Below are positions 9,051 to 16,679 of a stretch of 64,000 nt of DNA, in pieces (the first letter of the stretch is position 1; each line of letters starts with the position of its first letter). The stretch is from Pseudalkalibacillus decolorationis (GTDB lineage Bacteria > Bacillota > Bacilli > Bacillales > Fictibacillaceae): NCBI RefSeq assembly GCF_024609785.1, contig NZ_JANHJQ010000009.1, positions 1 to 64,000 on the forward strand, in the 5' to 3' direction. A program made the translations under genes and the position numbers. The notes beneath the pieces were generated by a model, which had not been told where the DNA came from, did no database searches, and saw only the letters and a program-made list of their open reading frames with translations.

Positions 9051-9332
9051 TTAACAGCATTCATTTTGACCGAGAAAAACCAATCCTTGTCCCTGTGAGG
9101 TAGTTTGATAATCGATCGTCGTGTCTTTCGTATAATCTACAACCCGTTCATCTATTGAAACTCGAATTCCGTTGATCTTTTCTACTACGTCTTTGTCTTG
9201 AGGCTCATCCAGAGCCAATCCCAATTTGGGACCGCCTCAGCCCATGCCAGCAAAATAAAGACGAATACCCTTTGCACCATGATGCTCAATAACCTCTTCA
9301 ATGGTTTCTTTCGCTTTATTCGTAATTTGCAT
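9051..9332 (-). CDS. HesB/IscA-like protein with an in-frame TGA at the conserved Cys (possible selenoprotein or interrupted gene)
   Basis: Read through one TGA, the frame gives 93 residues: MQITNKAKET at the start, then GIRLYFAGMG, TGA (codon 32, 9237-9239), GGPKLGLALDEP, and a C-terminus of QNECC. Cys-containing relatives of this HesB/IscA-like group read GMGCGGP here, so the TGA replaces the central conserved cysteine. Both flanks remain in one frame with no other lesion. Start ATG 9332 follows GAAAGGAAGAG, and a terminator follows the stop. HesB-like selenoproteins are an established family, but many Bacillaceae lack Sec machinery. A nonsense mutation at TGC or TGT is therefore the alternative. 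A 13-nt palindrome, TCCCAATTTGGGA (9219-9231), lies 5 nt past the TGA and could be part of a SECIS-like hairpin. Confidence 0.7.
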
Positions 9333-9468
9333 CCTACTCTTCCTTTCAATTGTGTATCTTCCACATTTAATAGGGCCATTTTTGTAAAATGACCCTGACT
9401 ATAATAGTAGTAACTATACCATCAATGTTCAACTATTTTGTTGCGTTTACTTTTTAAATGAAGATATA

Positions 9469-9719
9469 TCAATCTGAACTGTCTAGGGCTCGTACTTCTT
9501 CTGTATTATTTACTTGAAATCCTAAATGATTCAGAATCCCATCCTTGTTAAATGGACGTACGTTTAACGAAAAGTGCAATGCTGGTTCTTCTAATTCAAA
9601 CTTCGCATAATTTTCCTTTACTTTCGTCGGTTCCTGACCAAAAAAGCTCGTATAAATTTTTAGAGATTTTTCTAAATCACTGAGTTGACTGCAACATGCA
9701 TCCGATTAATCATTTTCAT
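9469..9719 (-). pseudogene. Remnant of an ArsI/CadI-type VOC-fold protein
   Basis: The start reads [13 protein letters not shown] one-base deletion then shifts the frame, after which SDLEKSLKIYTSFFG, QEPTKVKENYAKFELEEPAL and NHLGFQV follow (quoted in parts). This is the metal-binding VOC fold of ArsI/CadI, the C-As lyase and cadmium-induced group. The frame stops after about 83 codons, while intact members have about 140, so the C-terminal half is lost as well. It sits next to arsC and arsB remnants on the same strand, so it is the last gene of a decayed arsenic operon. Confidence 0.7.
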
Positions 9720-9742
9720 CGCTCTTATCTTTTAAAATAGAG

Positions 9743-9975
9743 TTATCTTCCCTCATCAGCAAATTTCTTGATTCGATCACTAATCTCGTCACGAACACGT
9801 TGGAAGAACGCCGGGAAAAGAAGTTCGAAACGATCATTCGCGACGCATACTCAATAAATCCGATATCAAACACATCTGCTGAAACGATATTGACAAGGTT
9901 ACTTACAATCAGCGGAAGCGAGGTCGTGTCTGCGATAAATCCACTGGCCATAATAAATGGAAGAATCATTTTAAA
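9743..9975 (-). pseudogene. Fused remnants of arsB (arsenite efflux pump) and arsC (arsenate reductase)
   Basis: From 9969 the minus strand reads [21 protein letters not shown] and then [12 protein letters not shown], which is the internal transmembrane segment of ArsB (both quoted in part). After NFFS the match moves to another frame: [20 protein letters not shown] with stop at 9743, which is the C-terminus of an ArsC thioredoxin-type arsenate reductase. A deletion therefore joined arsB directly to the tail of arsC. Nothing here can encode a working protein. Confidence 0.7.
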
Positions 9976-10028
9976 ATTTTATGGTAAAGTTAGCATAGTG
10001 AATGCTAGTAAATAGTTGAGGTGGATAT

Positions 10029-10424
10029 ATGCTAAATGTTTTATTAGTAATGGTGGGTGGATTTGTTGGAGCCATATGTCGCTTTTCAATTGGAGAATGG
10101 ATTTCCGTTGTAGAGGGATTTCCGATTGGAACATTATCAGTTAATTTAGCCGGTTGCTTTGTGCTCGGTTGGTTTTTAACAATGGTTCGTCTTCGGAAAC
10201 GGAAAATGGCCGGTGTTACTTTATTGATTGGAACTGGATTTATCGGATCCTTTACCACTTTTTCGACCTTTTCAGTAGAAACAATCAAACTTTTCCAGGA
10301 TGGGAATTTTCTAATCGCTCTTATTTACATATTGGTCAGTGTATTCGTTGGGTTGCTGTTTACTTTCTTCGGTTATAAATTAGCTTCCACATTCGGAAAA
10401 ACGGATGAGGGTGAGACAATATGA
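10029..10424 (+). CDS. crcB: Fluoride channel subunit CrcB/Fluc (first of pair)
   Basis: This 131-residue protein has four membrane segments and the Fluc hallmarks: GGFVGAICRFSIG at the N-terminus, the NLAGCF motif (about 39-44) and GFIGSFTTFSTFS (about 71-83) with its paired Phe residues and sodium-binding centre. Fluc proteins export fluoride as dual-topology dimers. Here two non-identical genes overlap by four bases (ATGA, 10421-10424), the heterodimer layout. The ribosome binding site GAGGTGGAT is close to the ATG. I looked upstream for a fluoride riboswitch and did not see one. A TAGCAT/ATGCTA inverted repeat lies about 20-37 bp upstream and could be an operator. Confidence 0.93.
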   Translation: MLNVLLVMVGGFVGAICRFSIGEWISVVEGFPIGTLSVNLAGCFVLGWFLTMVRLRKRKMAGVTLLIGTGFIGSFTTFSTFSVETIKLFQDGNFLIALIYILVSVFVGLLFTFFGYKLASTFGKTDEGETI

Positions 10425-10786
10425 TTACATTAATCGGTCTCGGAGGAGCATTTGGTGCCTATGCCAGGTATTCAACCGGTATTCTCATAAAAAAATACGG
10501 ATCAGGATCTTTCCCGTATGGAACCTGGATTGTAAATATTGCTGGTTCATTGATTCTTGGAGTCCTCACAAGCCTTTTTCTTTCAGGGGAAATTTCTGAT
10601 GGGACTTGGTATTTTAGTGGTGTTGGGTTCTGCGGTGCATTTACAACCTTTTCAACATTCAGCTATGAAACGATTCAACTTTTACAAGAGGAAAAGTACC
10701 GAATTGCACTAACCTATGTAATGAGCTCAGTCATCATAGGAGGGCTAGCTACAGTAGTTGGACTGTTTTTGCCAACTTGGATTTAA
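10421..10786 (+). CDS. crcB: Fluoride channel subunit CrcB/Fluc (second of pair)
   Basis: This 121-residue four-helix protein has the same signatures: GLGGAFGAYARYSTG, NIAGSLILG and GFCGAFTTFSTFSYE. It starts inside the stop codon of the first crcB, so translation is coupled, and the two subunits probably form an antiparallel heterodimeric channel in the cytoplasmic membrane. A GTTGTGT/ACACAAC hairpin (10816-10836) follows at 30 bp and may end transcription. Confidence 0.93.
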   Translation: MITLIGLGGAFGAYARYSTGILIKKYGSGSFPYGTWIVNIAGSLILGVLTSLFLSGEISDGTWYFSGVGFCGAFTTFSTFSYETIQLLQEEKYRIALTYVMSSVIIGGLATVVGLFLPTWI

Positions 10787-10853
10787 TAATGAGTTGTGGT
10801 GGAAATTTTTTAATTGTTGTGTATAATAGACACAACTTTAGATAGAAATTAAA

Positions 10854-10942
10854 GAAAACTTGGCTAGCGCCAAGCTTTAGCGCAGGCGATCGCCTTAGTT
10901 GCGCTTATACTATAGAAAGTATTTTTATACTTTCTTAACGTG
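10854..10942. repeat. Repeat family 3, copy 1 (three-hairpin element)
   Basis: This 89-bp element runs from GAAAACTTGGC to CTTAACGTG. It has three successive hairpins: CTTGGC/GCCAAG, GCGCAGGCG/CGCC-TTAGTTGCGC, and AGAAAGTAT/ATACTTTCT. Nearly identical DNA occurs at 19049-19138 and a diverged copy lies inside tnpB. Confidence 0.85.
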
Positions 10943-10984
10943 GAACAAAGACGGACTTTGTTAATTGTTAGTCGGTCTTTGTTC
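10943..10984. terminator. Strong hairpin, probable terminator
   Basis: GAACAAAGACGGA pairs with TCGGTCTTTGTTC with one mismatch around a 16-nt loop, in the convergent region between crcB and the GH18 gene. The T-tract is poor. Confidence 0.5.
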
Positions 10985-11078
10985 ATTGTTGAGGTTGATG
11001 TGTAACTTTACCCTAATAGTGTGAATAGGATACAATTCGATAATCGATTTCAGAAAACAAATTCAATGATTTAACACA

Positions 11079-12251
11079 CTATTTCACCTTTTTGATCTCA
11101 AATTGGTCTTCCAAAAGAGTCCAGTTCTGTGGAAACTCCTGGCCAAGAACCCAATAAGCGATGCCTCTTAGCTTATAATCCTTTGCAAGGTTAAATTTCG
11201 CTTGCATACTTTGTTCATTTTCGAACCAAACCTCATGCTCTTTCCCTTTATCATCTTTATAATTAAAGTGTGGTGCCTGTGATTTATTATCAAATTCCAC
11301 TTCTACCTTTTCCTTAACAGCCAGATCAGCTGCTTCTTGCGGTGATACACGTTTAGCAAATTCTCCGCCTTTTTTATAGGGCAATGTCCAATCATAGCCA
11401 TAAAGAGGTGCCCCCATCACAATTTTTTCTGAAGGGATAACGGATGTCGCATAGTCAAGCACTTCTCGAACTTCAGGAATCGGTGAAACAGCCCTAGGTG
11501 GACCTCCTGACCAGCCCCATTCATAGGTCATTAAAACAACAAAATCGGCTAGTTCTCCGTGTCGTTTATAATCATGAGCTCCGTGCCAAGGTCCAGACTG
11601 TTCGTCGCTCGTTTTTGGTGCCAGAGCTGTCGAGACTGTGTAGCCTGCATCTCGAACCTTAGGTAAAATCGTTTCCAAAAAACCATTGTAAAGCTCGCGA
11701 TCCTCTGCACGGATATGTTCGAAATCTATGTTCAATGCTTTATACCCTTTTGATTTCATCGTATCCAGAACACTTTGGATTAGCTTTTTTGAAGTTGCTT
11801 TATCTGTGAAAATCTTATGGGCAATGTCTGCTGAGAAATTTCCTTCTGTGAAATTGGTAAGCACCATCATCGGAGTTGCACCAGATTTCCGTGTCTGTTC
11901 TAGAGCAGCTTCATCTTTAATAGGGTGCAAGCTTCCATCTTCCTTGACCCGGTAACTAAAAAATGCAACGTATGACAGGTGCTTCCCAACATTTTTGACC
12001 TCCTCAGCAGCCTTCTTTTCATCAATCGGCTCCAAGAATCCAATCGTTTCAATTTGGGTCTTTCCATGCTTCGTTTCAGATGGGTTCACATCTTGAATTT
12101 TTGGCTGGCCCGGCTCTGACTCTCTTTGTTCTAATCGTTGATTCGGACTCGCCTCTTCCTGTGGGGATTTCGCTTCATTTTGGTTGTTCCCACCGCAGGC
12201 TGAAAGGAAAAGCGAGAAAAAGAATACCATGATGATTATACCTTTTTTCAT
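11079..12251 (-). CDS. GH18 lipoprotein, SleL/YaaH-like peptidoglycan or chitin glycosidase
   Basis: This 390-residue protein has a lipoprotein signal with lipobox LSAC (Cys about 19), followed by a disordered Gln/Glu/Pro-rich linker (20-65). The GH18 barrel starts near residue 66, with the catalytic motif LNIDFEH where E178 is the acid and D176 its partner. It resembles the catalytic part of the spore-cortex N-acetylglucosaminidases YaaH/SleL and YvbX but has no LysM repeats. It therefore probably acts on peptidoglycan at the membrane or in the spore. The ATG follows GAGGAGTGGT. A chitinase-like role cannot be excluded. Confidence 0.8.
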   Translation of the reverse strand: MKKGIIIMVFFFSLFLSACGGNNQNEAKSPQEEASPNQRLEQRESEPGQPKIQDVNPSETKHGKTQIETIGFLEPIDEKKAAEEVKNVGKHLSYVAFFSYRVKEDGSLHPIKDEAALEQTRKSGATPMMVLTNFTEGNFSADIAHKIFTDKATSKKLIQSVLDTMKSKGYKALNIDFEHIRAEDRELYNGFLETILPKVRDAGYTVSTALAPKTSDEQSGPWHGAHDYKRHGELADFVVLMTYEWGWSGGPPRAVSPIPEVREVLDYATSVIPSEKIVMGAPLYGYDWTLPYKKGGEFAKRVSPQEAADLAVKEKVEVEFDNKSQAPHFNYKDDKGKEHEVWFENEQSMQAKFNLAKDYKLRGIAYWVLGQEFPQNWTLLEDQFEIKKVK

Positions 12252-12314
12252 TCATACCACTCCTCTTTTAGTTCATGAACCTATTTTCTGTCATAAAGAG
12301 GAGAGTTATACGAA

Positions 12315-12490
12315 ATGATATGAATACTCCCGCCACTTACTCTGCCATAGGGCTTCCTTGAAGTGGGGGTTTCTAACGTATCGACCTAAAGGGAAGCTTA
12401 ACGTTAGTGGAGCTGACACATTGGCAACCTTGTTACGCCCAGCCCCTCTATGCCATTGGTCTTGCCTTTGGCACTTCTTTTTTTAGAAGA
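12315..12490 (-). ncRNA. Probable omega-RNA (reRNA) region of the tnpB element
   Basis: In IS605-type elements the guide RNA scaffold overlaps the tnpB 3' end and runs to the right end. Here the DNA between the tnpB stop (12483) and the end motif contains several GC-rich stems (around 12345-12380 and 12440-12475). The guide would be the flanking DNA below about 12315. This rests on position and known family architecture, not on a detected covariance match. Confidence 0.45.
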
Positions 12491-14029
12491 CAATGGGTTG
12501 CCACACATTCACCGACCGGAGGGAAGCGGCTCGCTCTCTGAAAAACTGGAGAATCGCCTTTTTTAAAATATTGGCTGCTCCGTTGAGGTCTGCATTCACG
12601 TGTATACCCGTAGATGCTCGATACAACCCCCGTTTCACCCGTCTTCCTGAAAATACAGGTGGAGGCTTCCCTTCATCCCAAACAGGAATAGGATCATCAT
12701 CTAAAAAACTGGCTTTCGACGTGTACGACTCTTCCGTTGTGATGACGTTAACCCCATACTGTTGAGCTTTGTAGGTGATCATGGTGATAAGCAAGGAATG
12801 GGGAATACTGACAAAGGCTTGATTTTGACGTTTTCCCATGTTTACTTCCTGTTTCCAATCTTTATTTTGGCCAATGATGATGGTGTCTACCTTTTCGTTG
12901 AAGGCAAGATTCACAATCGTATGGCTCGCTTTATGAAACAAATCTTTGAGTTTTCGGTATCGGATTTGGTGTAAGCGTTCCAATCGTCTTGAGGTGTGGA
13001 CTCCTTCTTTCGGGGCTTTTCCATGGCGAAGAATGGCTCTGTAATGAGCTACTCGCTTATTGTAATAGTGGTTGATCGATTTGATCCGATTCCCCTTTAT
13101 GAGGAATGGTGTTGCACCTGTATTGGTCACCGCGGAAACGAGATTGGTGATCCCCAGGTCAAGTGCCATGATGTTACCAGTTGGGGATTGCTTGGACTGG
13201 TTCACTTCTTCTCTTCTGAACACGAGTTCCACCACATATTGACCATACTTCGGGATCACCCGAACCTGCATCCGTTTTCCAGATCCACCTAGCTTCCCGA
13301 TATTCAATCGGTCTTTGGTTTTCGGGAACTTTAAGTATTTGGACGCTTTAATGACACAATCTTGGTTGGTAAAAAGGACTTCTTTTTCTGAAGAACGACA
13401 GTAGTTGGGAATGCGTGGCCTCGCCTTGTACTTTTCAGGATGAAGTTTGTAGTCTTTCAAACTGGCATAAAAACTTTTCCAGTTTTGAAACACCGTTTTC
13501 ATGACCCATTGGCTGCTTTGAGTGGGTAAGGAAACATAATCCGGCTGTTTAATGATAAGAAATAGGCTATTTAAGAAGTTATAATGGACATAGGGGCGTT
13601 CCCTAGTAGGAGCTTGAAACAGATGACAGGTTACCTTTTTTTGCTGATCAACAGGTTTTGTCTTTTCTTTTGCAAGTCTTCCCTGATAGGCCTTTCGTTG
13701 TTGGTTATTCATCTTGTTCAAATTTCGATGAATGATTTCCAGTACTTCTGTTTGGAGTGGATGCAACGCTTTTTCACTTGTTAGGCCGGTATACACTTGG
13801 CGGATAAAGAAAACTCGGCGATTGCCGAGCCTTTAGGCGAAGTCAGAGCCATAGTTGAACTTATACTATAGAAAGTATTTATACTTTCTTAACGTGTAAA
13901 AAAATGTACCACATTATGCATGTTCTTGGCGTTTTGGCAGGACGCTTGAAAGTAGCGATACAACCGATGCCTTGGCTTGATCCAGATTTGTTGCGTGGTG
14001 TATGCCACTGTGGGACATTGTATTGCCAT
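12483..14029 (-). pseudogene. tnpB: TnpB RNA-guided nuclease, split by an 88-bp repeat insertion
   Basis: The gene starts at ATG 14029 after AAGGAGGTGA and reads MAIQCPTVAY to NVVHFF. It then runs into repeat family 3 and stops at TAA 13889. Removing 92 bp (the element plus one TAAA copy) rejoins HFF to IRQVYTGL in frame and restores about 484 residues. The remaining open frame (GTG at 13796, 437 residues) keeps all RuvC residues: D213 in ALDLG, E355/E356 in TTEESYTSK and D403 in NADLNGAAN. There is no CxxC zinc ribbon; this position reads FSGRRVKRG, as in other Bacillus TnpBs of this type. The truncated frame lacks the N-terminal RNA and target-binding part, so nuclease activity is doubtful. 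Confidence 0.85.
13809..13896. repeat. Repeat family 3, copy 2, inserted in tnpB
   Basis: This 88-bp element (GAAAACTCGGC to CTTAACGTG) is flanked by TAAA on both sides (13805-13808 and 13897-13900), consistent with a 4-bp target duplication. Its first hairpin is CTCGGC/GCCGAG, where the other copies have CTTGGC/GCCAAG, so both arms changed together. Confidence 0.85.
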
Positions 14030-14053
14030 ATGATTCACCTCCTTTTCGGATAA

Positions 14054-14077
14054 GAACATTTGTTCCCCTCAATTGTA
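14054..14077 (-). promoter_or_regulatory. tnpB promoter with LexA (SOS) box
   Basis: On the minus strand an extended -10 (TG-A-TACAAT; hexamer at 14072-14077) is followed 6 bp later by GAACAAATGTTC (14054-14065). This matches the Gram-positive LexA core GAACRNRYGTTY at every position and covers the probable transcription start. No good -35 is visible. It implies induction of tnpB after DNA damage. Confidence 0.65.
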
Positions 14078-14253
14078 TCACAGAATCGAGAACAGTGGAA
14101 GTCGGATTTAAGGATGGTATACACGAACTCTGGTCGAAGTCGATTCACCCCCACCCTACTCATTGGGCATTGTCTTTTCATTCCTTGAGGATGGGGTACT
14201 CTCGACTTTATTGATAGACAACTAAAATAAAGTGAGAAGATATTGATCCATAA

Positions 14254-14411
14254 AGAAAAGCGCAAGCGCCCTGTTCAGGTACGACAAGCGCTGGAGATTC
14301 TGCAGCACAACACGCTTTTTGTGTTTGTGGAAGAATCGAAGCGACCTCGAGTACCTGGGCGTTGGAGCTAGACATTACATCCATGCCGCGAACTTTTATA
14401 CTTTCTTTACT
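14254..14411. repeat. Repeat family 2, full copy
   Basis: This roughly 155-bp copy runs from GAAAAGCGCAAGCGCCC, through an ACACGCTTTTTGTG region and a GGGCGTTGGAGCTAGAC motif, to TTTATACTTTCTTTAC. It is nearly identical to 26583-26738. GCGC-rich pieces near its two ends can pair. Short chance reading frames across it are not genes. Confidence 0.8.
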
Positions 14412-14456
14412 CTCAAAAAAAAGGATCTAGTTCCTCCAAGTAGGAACAGACCCTCT
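14411..14456 (-). terminator. Terminator of the kinase-like gene
   Basis: On the minus strand GGGTCTGTTCCT pairs with AGGAACTAGATCC and a run of eight T follows. It lies about 105 bp beyond the stop of the kinase-like gene. Confidence 0.75.
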
Positions 14457-14559
14457 TATACTTACGACATCAGCTTTTTTTACATGTTAACCGCTTATAT
14501 ATTTCTTTAAAGTCGCTGCAACAATTCTGGATAGAAGGTTTTGTACTTCGGTTTACTAG

Positions 14560-15180
14560 TTACAAACTTCCTCTTTTCACCCGAAATGGGGCGTACAATT
14601 TTTTATAAAATAATGCTACTAGTTGAATTACGTATTTAGGAATCTTCCTATTCGATAACCGTTTACCATAATAAAACTTTTGATGGGCGTCCTTTAAATC
14701 GTCCCATTGAAAGCATTGTTTTTGTTGAGTGAAACGAACAACATCAATAACCTTCACCTCACCATCAGTCGTTAAAATTAAATTTTGCAAATGAATATCT
14801 GATGGATTCAACCCTCTCGAACGTGCATGATCCAATGCTTCGTCCACTCGCTCAATCATGTCTTTTGTTATGGGGATTCCGTTAATTAAACACTCATAAA
14901 AGGTATGTCCTTCAATGTAATCCATTATAATAAAATTTGGTCCTGTTTCATATATCGTCGGGAAGTATGTTGAATTACCTAGCTGTTTATAAATCTTTGC
15001 TTCCTGGTCTGCAAGGTGTTCGAATTCAGGAAAGAAAACTTTGATGACCTTAGCTTCGGACTCTATTTTAAAAACAAACGCACTTCTCCCTTTTCCAATA
15101 AGTTTAAGCTGATGAGGTTTCTTAAGAAGATGATTGGATTGTAATGTTACCTGTTCAGCTAATTGAATAGCATTCGCCAT
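14560..15180 (-). CDS. Serine/threonine protein kinase-like protein (YrzF-type)
   Basis: This 206-residue compact kinase-fold protein has a glycine loop GKGRSAFVFK (29-38), candidate lysine in KVIKVFF, catalytic-loop equivalent DIHLQNL (about 132-138) and metal-binding Asp in VKVIDVVRF. The HRD motif is replaced by PSD. Together with the short length this places it among the small RIO/Bud32-like bacterial kinases such as B. subtilis YrzF rather than the PASTA kinases. Substrate is unknown. It stands alone between repeat elements; its ATG is followed by a normal frame and its stop by a terminator. Confidence 0.65.
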   Translation of the reverse strand: MANAIQLAEQVTLQSNHLLKKPHQLKLIGKGRSAFVFKIESEAKVIKVFFPEFEHLADQEAKIYKQLGNSTYFPTIYETGPNFIIMDYIEGHTFYECLINGIPITKDMIERVDEALDHARSRGLNPSDIHLQNLILTTDGEVKVIDVVRFTQQKQCFQWDDLKDAHQKFYYGKRLSNRKIPKYVIQLVALFYKKLYAPFRVKRGSL

Positions 15181-15299
15181 AATAGAGCCCCCACGATCAT
15201 TTATTAAAAGAGGTTTTTGAACCCAGACTAAAACTTATACCACTTCTATACTAAGTATACCATTCGTAGGCTTATTTCCTTTTTTAAACGTATTGAAGT

Positions 15300-15386
15300 C
15301 ACACGCTTTTTGTGTTTGTGGAAGAATCAAAGTGACCTCGAACACCTGGGCGCTATAGCTATAGCTAGAGATCGTATCTATGTAAT
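15300..15386. repeat. Repeat family 2, partial copy
   Basis: This copy contains the middle and right parts of family 2 (ACACGCTTTTTGTGTTTGTGG through CACCTGGGCGCTATAGCTA, quoted in part) but lacks the left GAAAAGCGCAAGCGCC end. It sits in the 320-bp gap between the kinase-like gene and the alcohol dehydrogenase. The rest of that gap holds an imperfect AAAAGACTAACTCT/AGAGCTA...CCTTTT hairpin (about 15401-15478) that may terminate the dehydrogenase gene. Confidence 0.6.
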
Positions 15387-15502
15387 TTACCTTCAAAAAT
15401 AAAAGACTAACTCTTAATAAGAATGGATTCCGTTGTTGTGAACGAAGTATCTATTCCTGAGAGCTAATCTAGCCTTTTAATATGTGCATGTAGTACATGG
15501 AC

Positions 15503-16636
15503 TTACGGTTTTAAAACAACCTTTATACAATTATCCTTTTTGCCACTAAAAATGTCATAACCATGCTCTGCTTTTTCAATTGGTAGTTTGTGGGTTATAA
15601 TTTCTTTCGGATCCAAATCATTATTCACAATCATTTGATACAATTCCGGCATGAGATGTCGTACAGGTGCTTGGCCCATTTTCAATGTAATATTACGGGT
15701 GAAAAATGCTCCAAGTGGAAACACGTTATAATTCCCACCGTATACACCCGTTAATTGCACTGTACCGTACTTCCTGACCGCTTTTGTCGCAATTTGAATT
15801 GGACCAAGTGTACCGCCTTGAAGTTTCAGGTTTTGTTCCACCTTTTCTAGCGGAGACTTCTTTCCATCCATACCAACACAGTCAATAACAATATCGGCTC
15901 CACCCTTTGTAATTCCTTTTAACGTTTCCCCCATATCTTTATCTGTTGTAAAATCAAATACTTCAACCTTATTGTTTTTCTTAGCAAAATCAAGGCGATA
16001 ATTCACATAATCAACTGCAATTACTCGTTCGGCTCCCTCTAACCATGCGAATTTTTGTGCCATAAGTCCGACCGGTCCACAACCAAGGACGATGACTGTA
16101 TCCCCTTTTTTTACACCTGCATGAAGAACGCTCCAATAGGCAGTCGGTAACACATCCGATAAAAATAAGAGAGCTTCATCCTCTAGTTCGCAATTTTCAG
16201 GGATAACAAAAGGGGTTGCGTTTCCAAATGGTACACGTAAATAGTCAGCTTGACCACCTGGATGATCTCCGAATTTCTCTGAGTAACCAAAGTATCCACC
16301 TGAATCATAATGAGGGTTAGCATTGTCACATTGACTCTCAAGATCATGGGTGCAATAATGACACGTTCCACAGGTTACCGTAAAAGGGATAACAACACGA
16401 TCCCCTTTCTTAACCTTAGTCACACCCTTACCCACTTCTTCAATGATTCCCATCGGTTCATGGCCAATACTATAACCTTTTGGCAATGGAAAGTTCCCCT
16501 CATACAAATGAAGATCCGATCCACAAATGGCTGTTGATGTAATCCGTACAATTACATCGTCTTCGTTCTCAATGTCAGGTGTCTGCTTTTCAATTACCTG
16601 TATATTTCTCTTTCCTTGATACGTTACAGCTTTCAA
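15503..16636 (-). CDS. Zinc-dependent alcohol dehydrogenase
   Basis: This medium-chain dehydrogenase has about 377 residues. The catalytic zinc motif is ICGSDLHLYEG and GHEPMGIIEEVG, the structural zinc cysteines are in CGTCHYCTHDLESQC, and the Rossmann loop is VLGCGPVGLMAQ. It belongs to the group annotated as glutathione-independent formaldehyde or threonine-dehydrogenase-like enzymes; the substrate is not clear. The start is taken as TTG 16636 because GGGAGG lies 7 nt upstream and the protein then begins MKAVTYQG as relatives do. A TTG 15 nt further upstream would overlap this site. Confidence 0.85.
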   Translation of the reverse strand: MKAVTYQGKRNIQVIEKQTPDIENEDDVIVRITSTAICGSDLHLYEGNFPLPKGYSIGHEPMGIIEEVGKGVTKVKKGDRVVIPFTVTCGTCHYCTHDLESQCDNANPHYDSGGYFGYSEKFGDHPGGQADYLRVPFGNATPFVIPENCELEDEALLFLSDVLPTAYWSVLHAGVKKGDTVIVLGCGPVGLMAQKFAWLEGAERVIAVDYVNYRLDFAKKNNKVEVFDFTTDKDMGETLKGITKGGADIVIDCVGMDGKKSPLEKVEQNLKLQGGTLGPIQIATKAVRKYGTVQLTGVYGGNYNVFPLGAFFTRNITLKMGQAPVRHLMPELYQMIVNNDLDPKEIITHKLPIEKAEHGYDIFSGKKDNCIKVVLKP

Positions 16637-16679
16637 ATCTACGCCTCCCAATTTGAAATATTGTCTGTCCCATGTCTAA

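Larger units (their letters stand above)
12315..14215 (-). mobile_element. IS605/IS1341-type element carrying only tnpB, interrupted by a family 3 repeat
   Basis: The element has no tnpA. Its right end (12315-12480) contains a structured region ending in GTGGCGGGAGTATTCAT on the minus strand. Its left end (about 14140-14215) has a GC-rich imperfect hairpin (CCCCATCC with GGGTGGGGG) typical of these single-strand transposons. Exact ends and the target motif are not certain. An extended -10 promoter and a LexA box lie between the left-end hairpin and tnpB. Confidence 0.6.

Noticed and set aside
8895-9098. A 67-codon plus-strand open frame
   Set aside because: It spans the terminator of the HesB-like gene and its antisense 3' end, with no ribosome binding site.
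9706-9969. An 87-codon minus-strand frame beginning inside arsB
   Set aside because: It switches from ArsB sequence to an out-of-frame reading of arsC, so it is a remnant and not a working gene.
9970-10028. Fluoride riboswitch upstream of crcB
   Set aside because: The expected conserved GGNGAUGG and pseudoknot segments were not found in the short leader.
12483-13796. The 437-codon TnpB frame as an intact gene from its GTG
   Set aside because: The missing N-terminal 47 residues are present upstream of an inserted repeat, with their own ribosome binding site and promoter.
14319-14510. Short open frames across repeat family 2 (also at 26556-26750)
   Set aside because: The similar peptides arise only because the DNA repeat is conserved. 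There are no ribosome binding sites, and the frames run into unrelated flanks.
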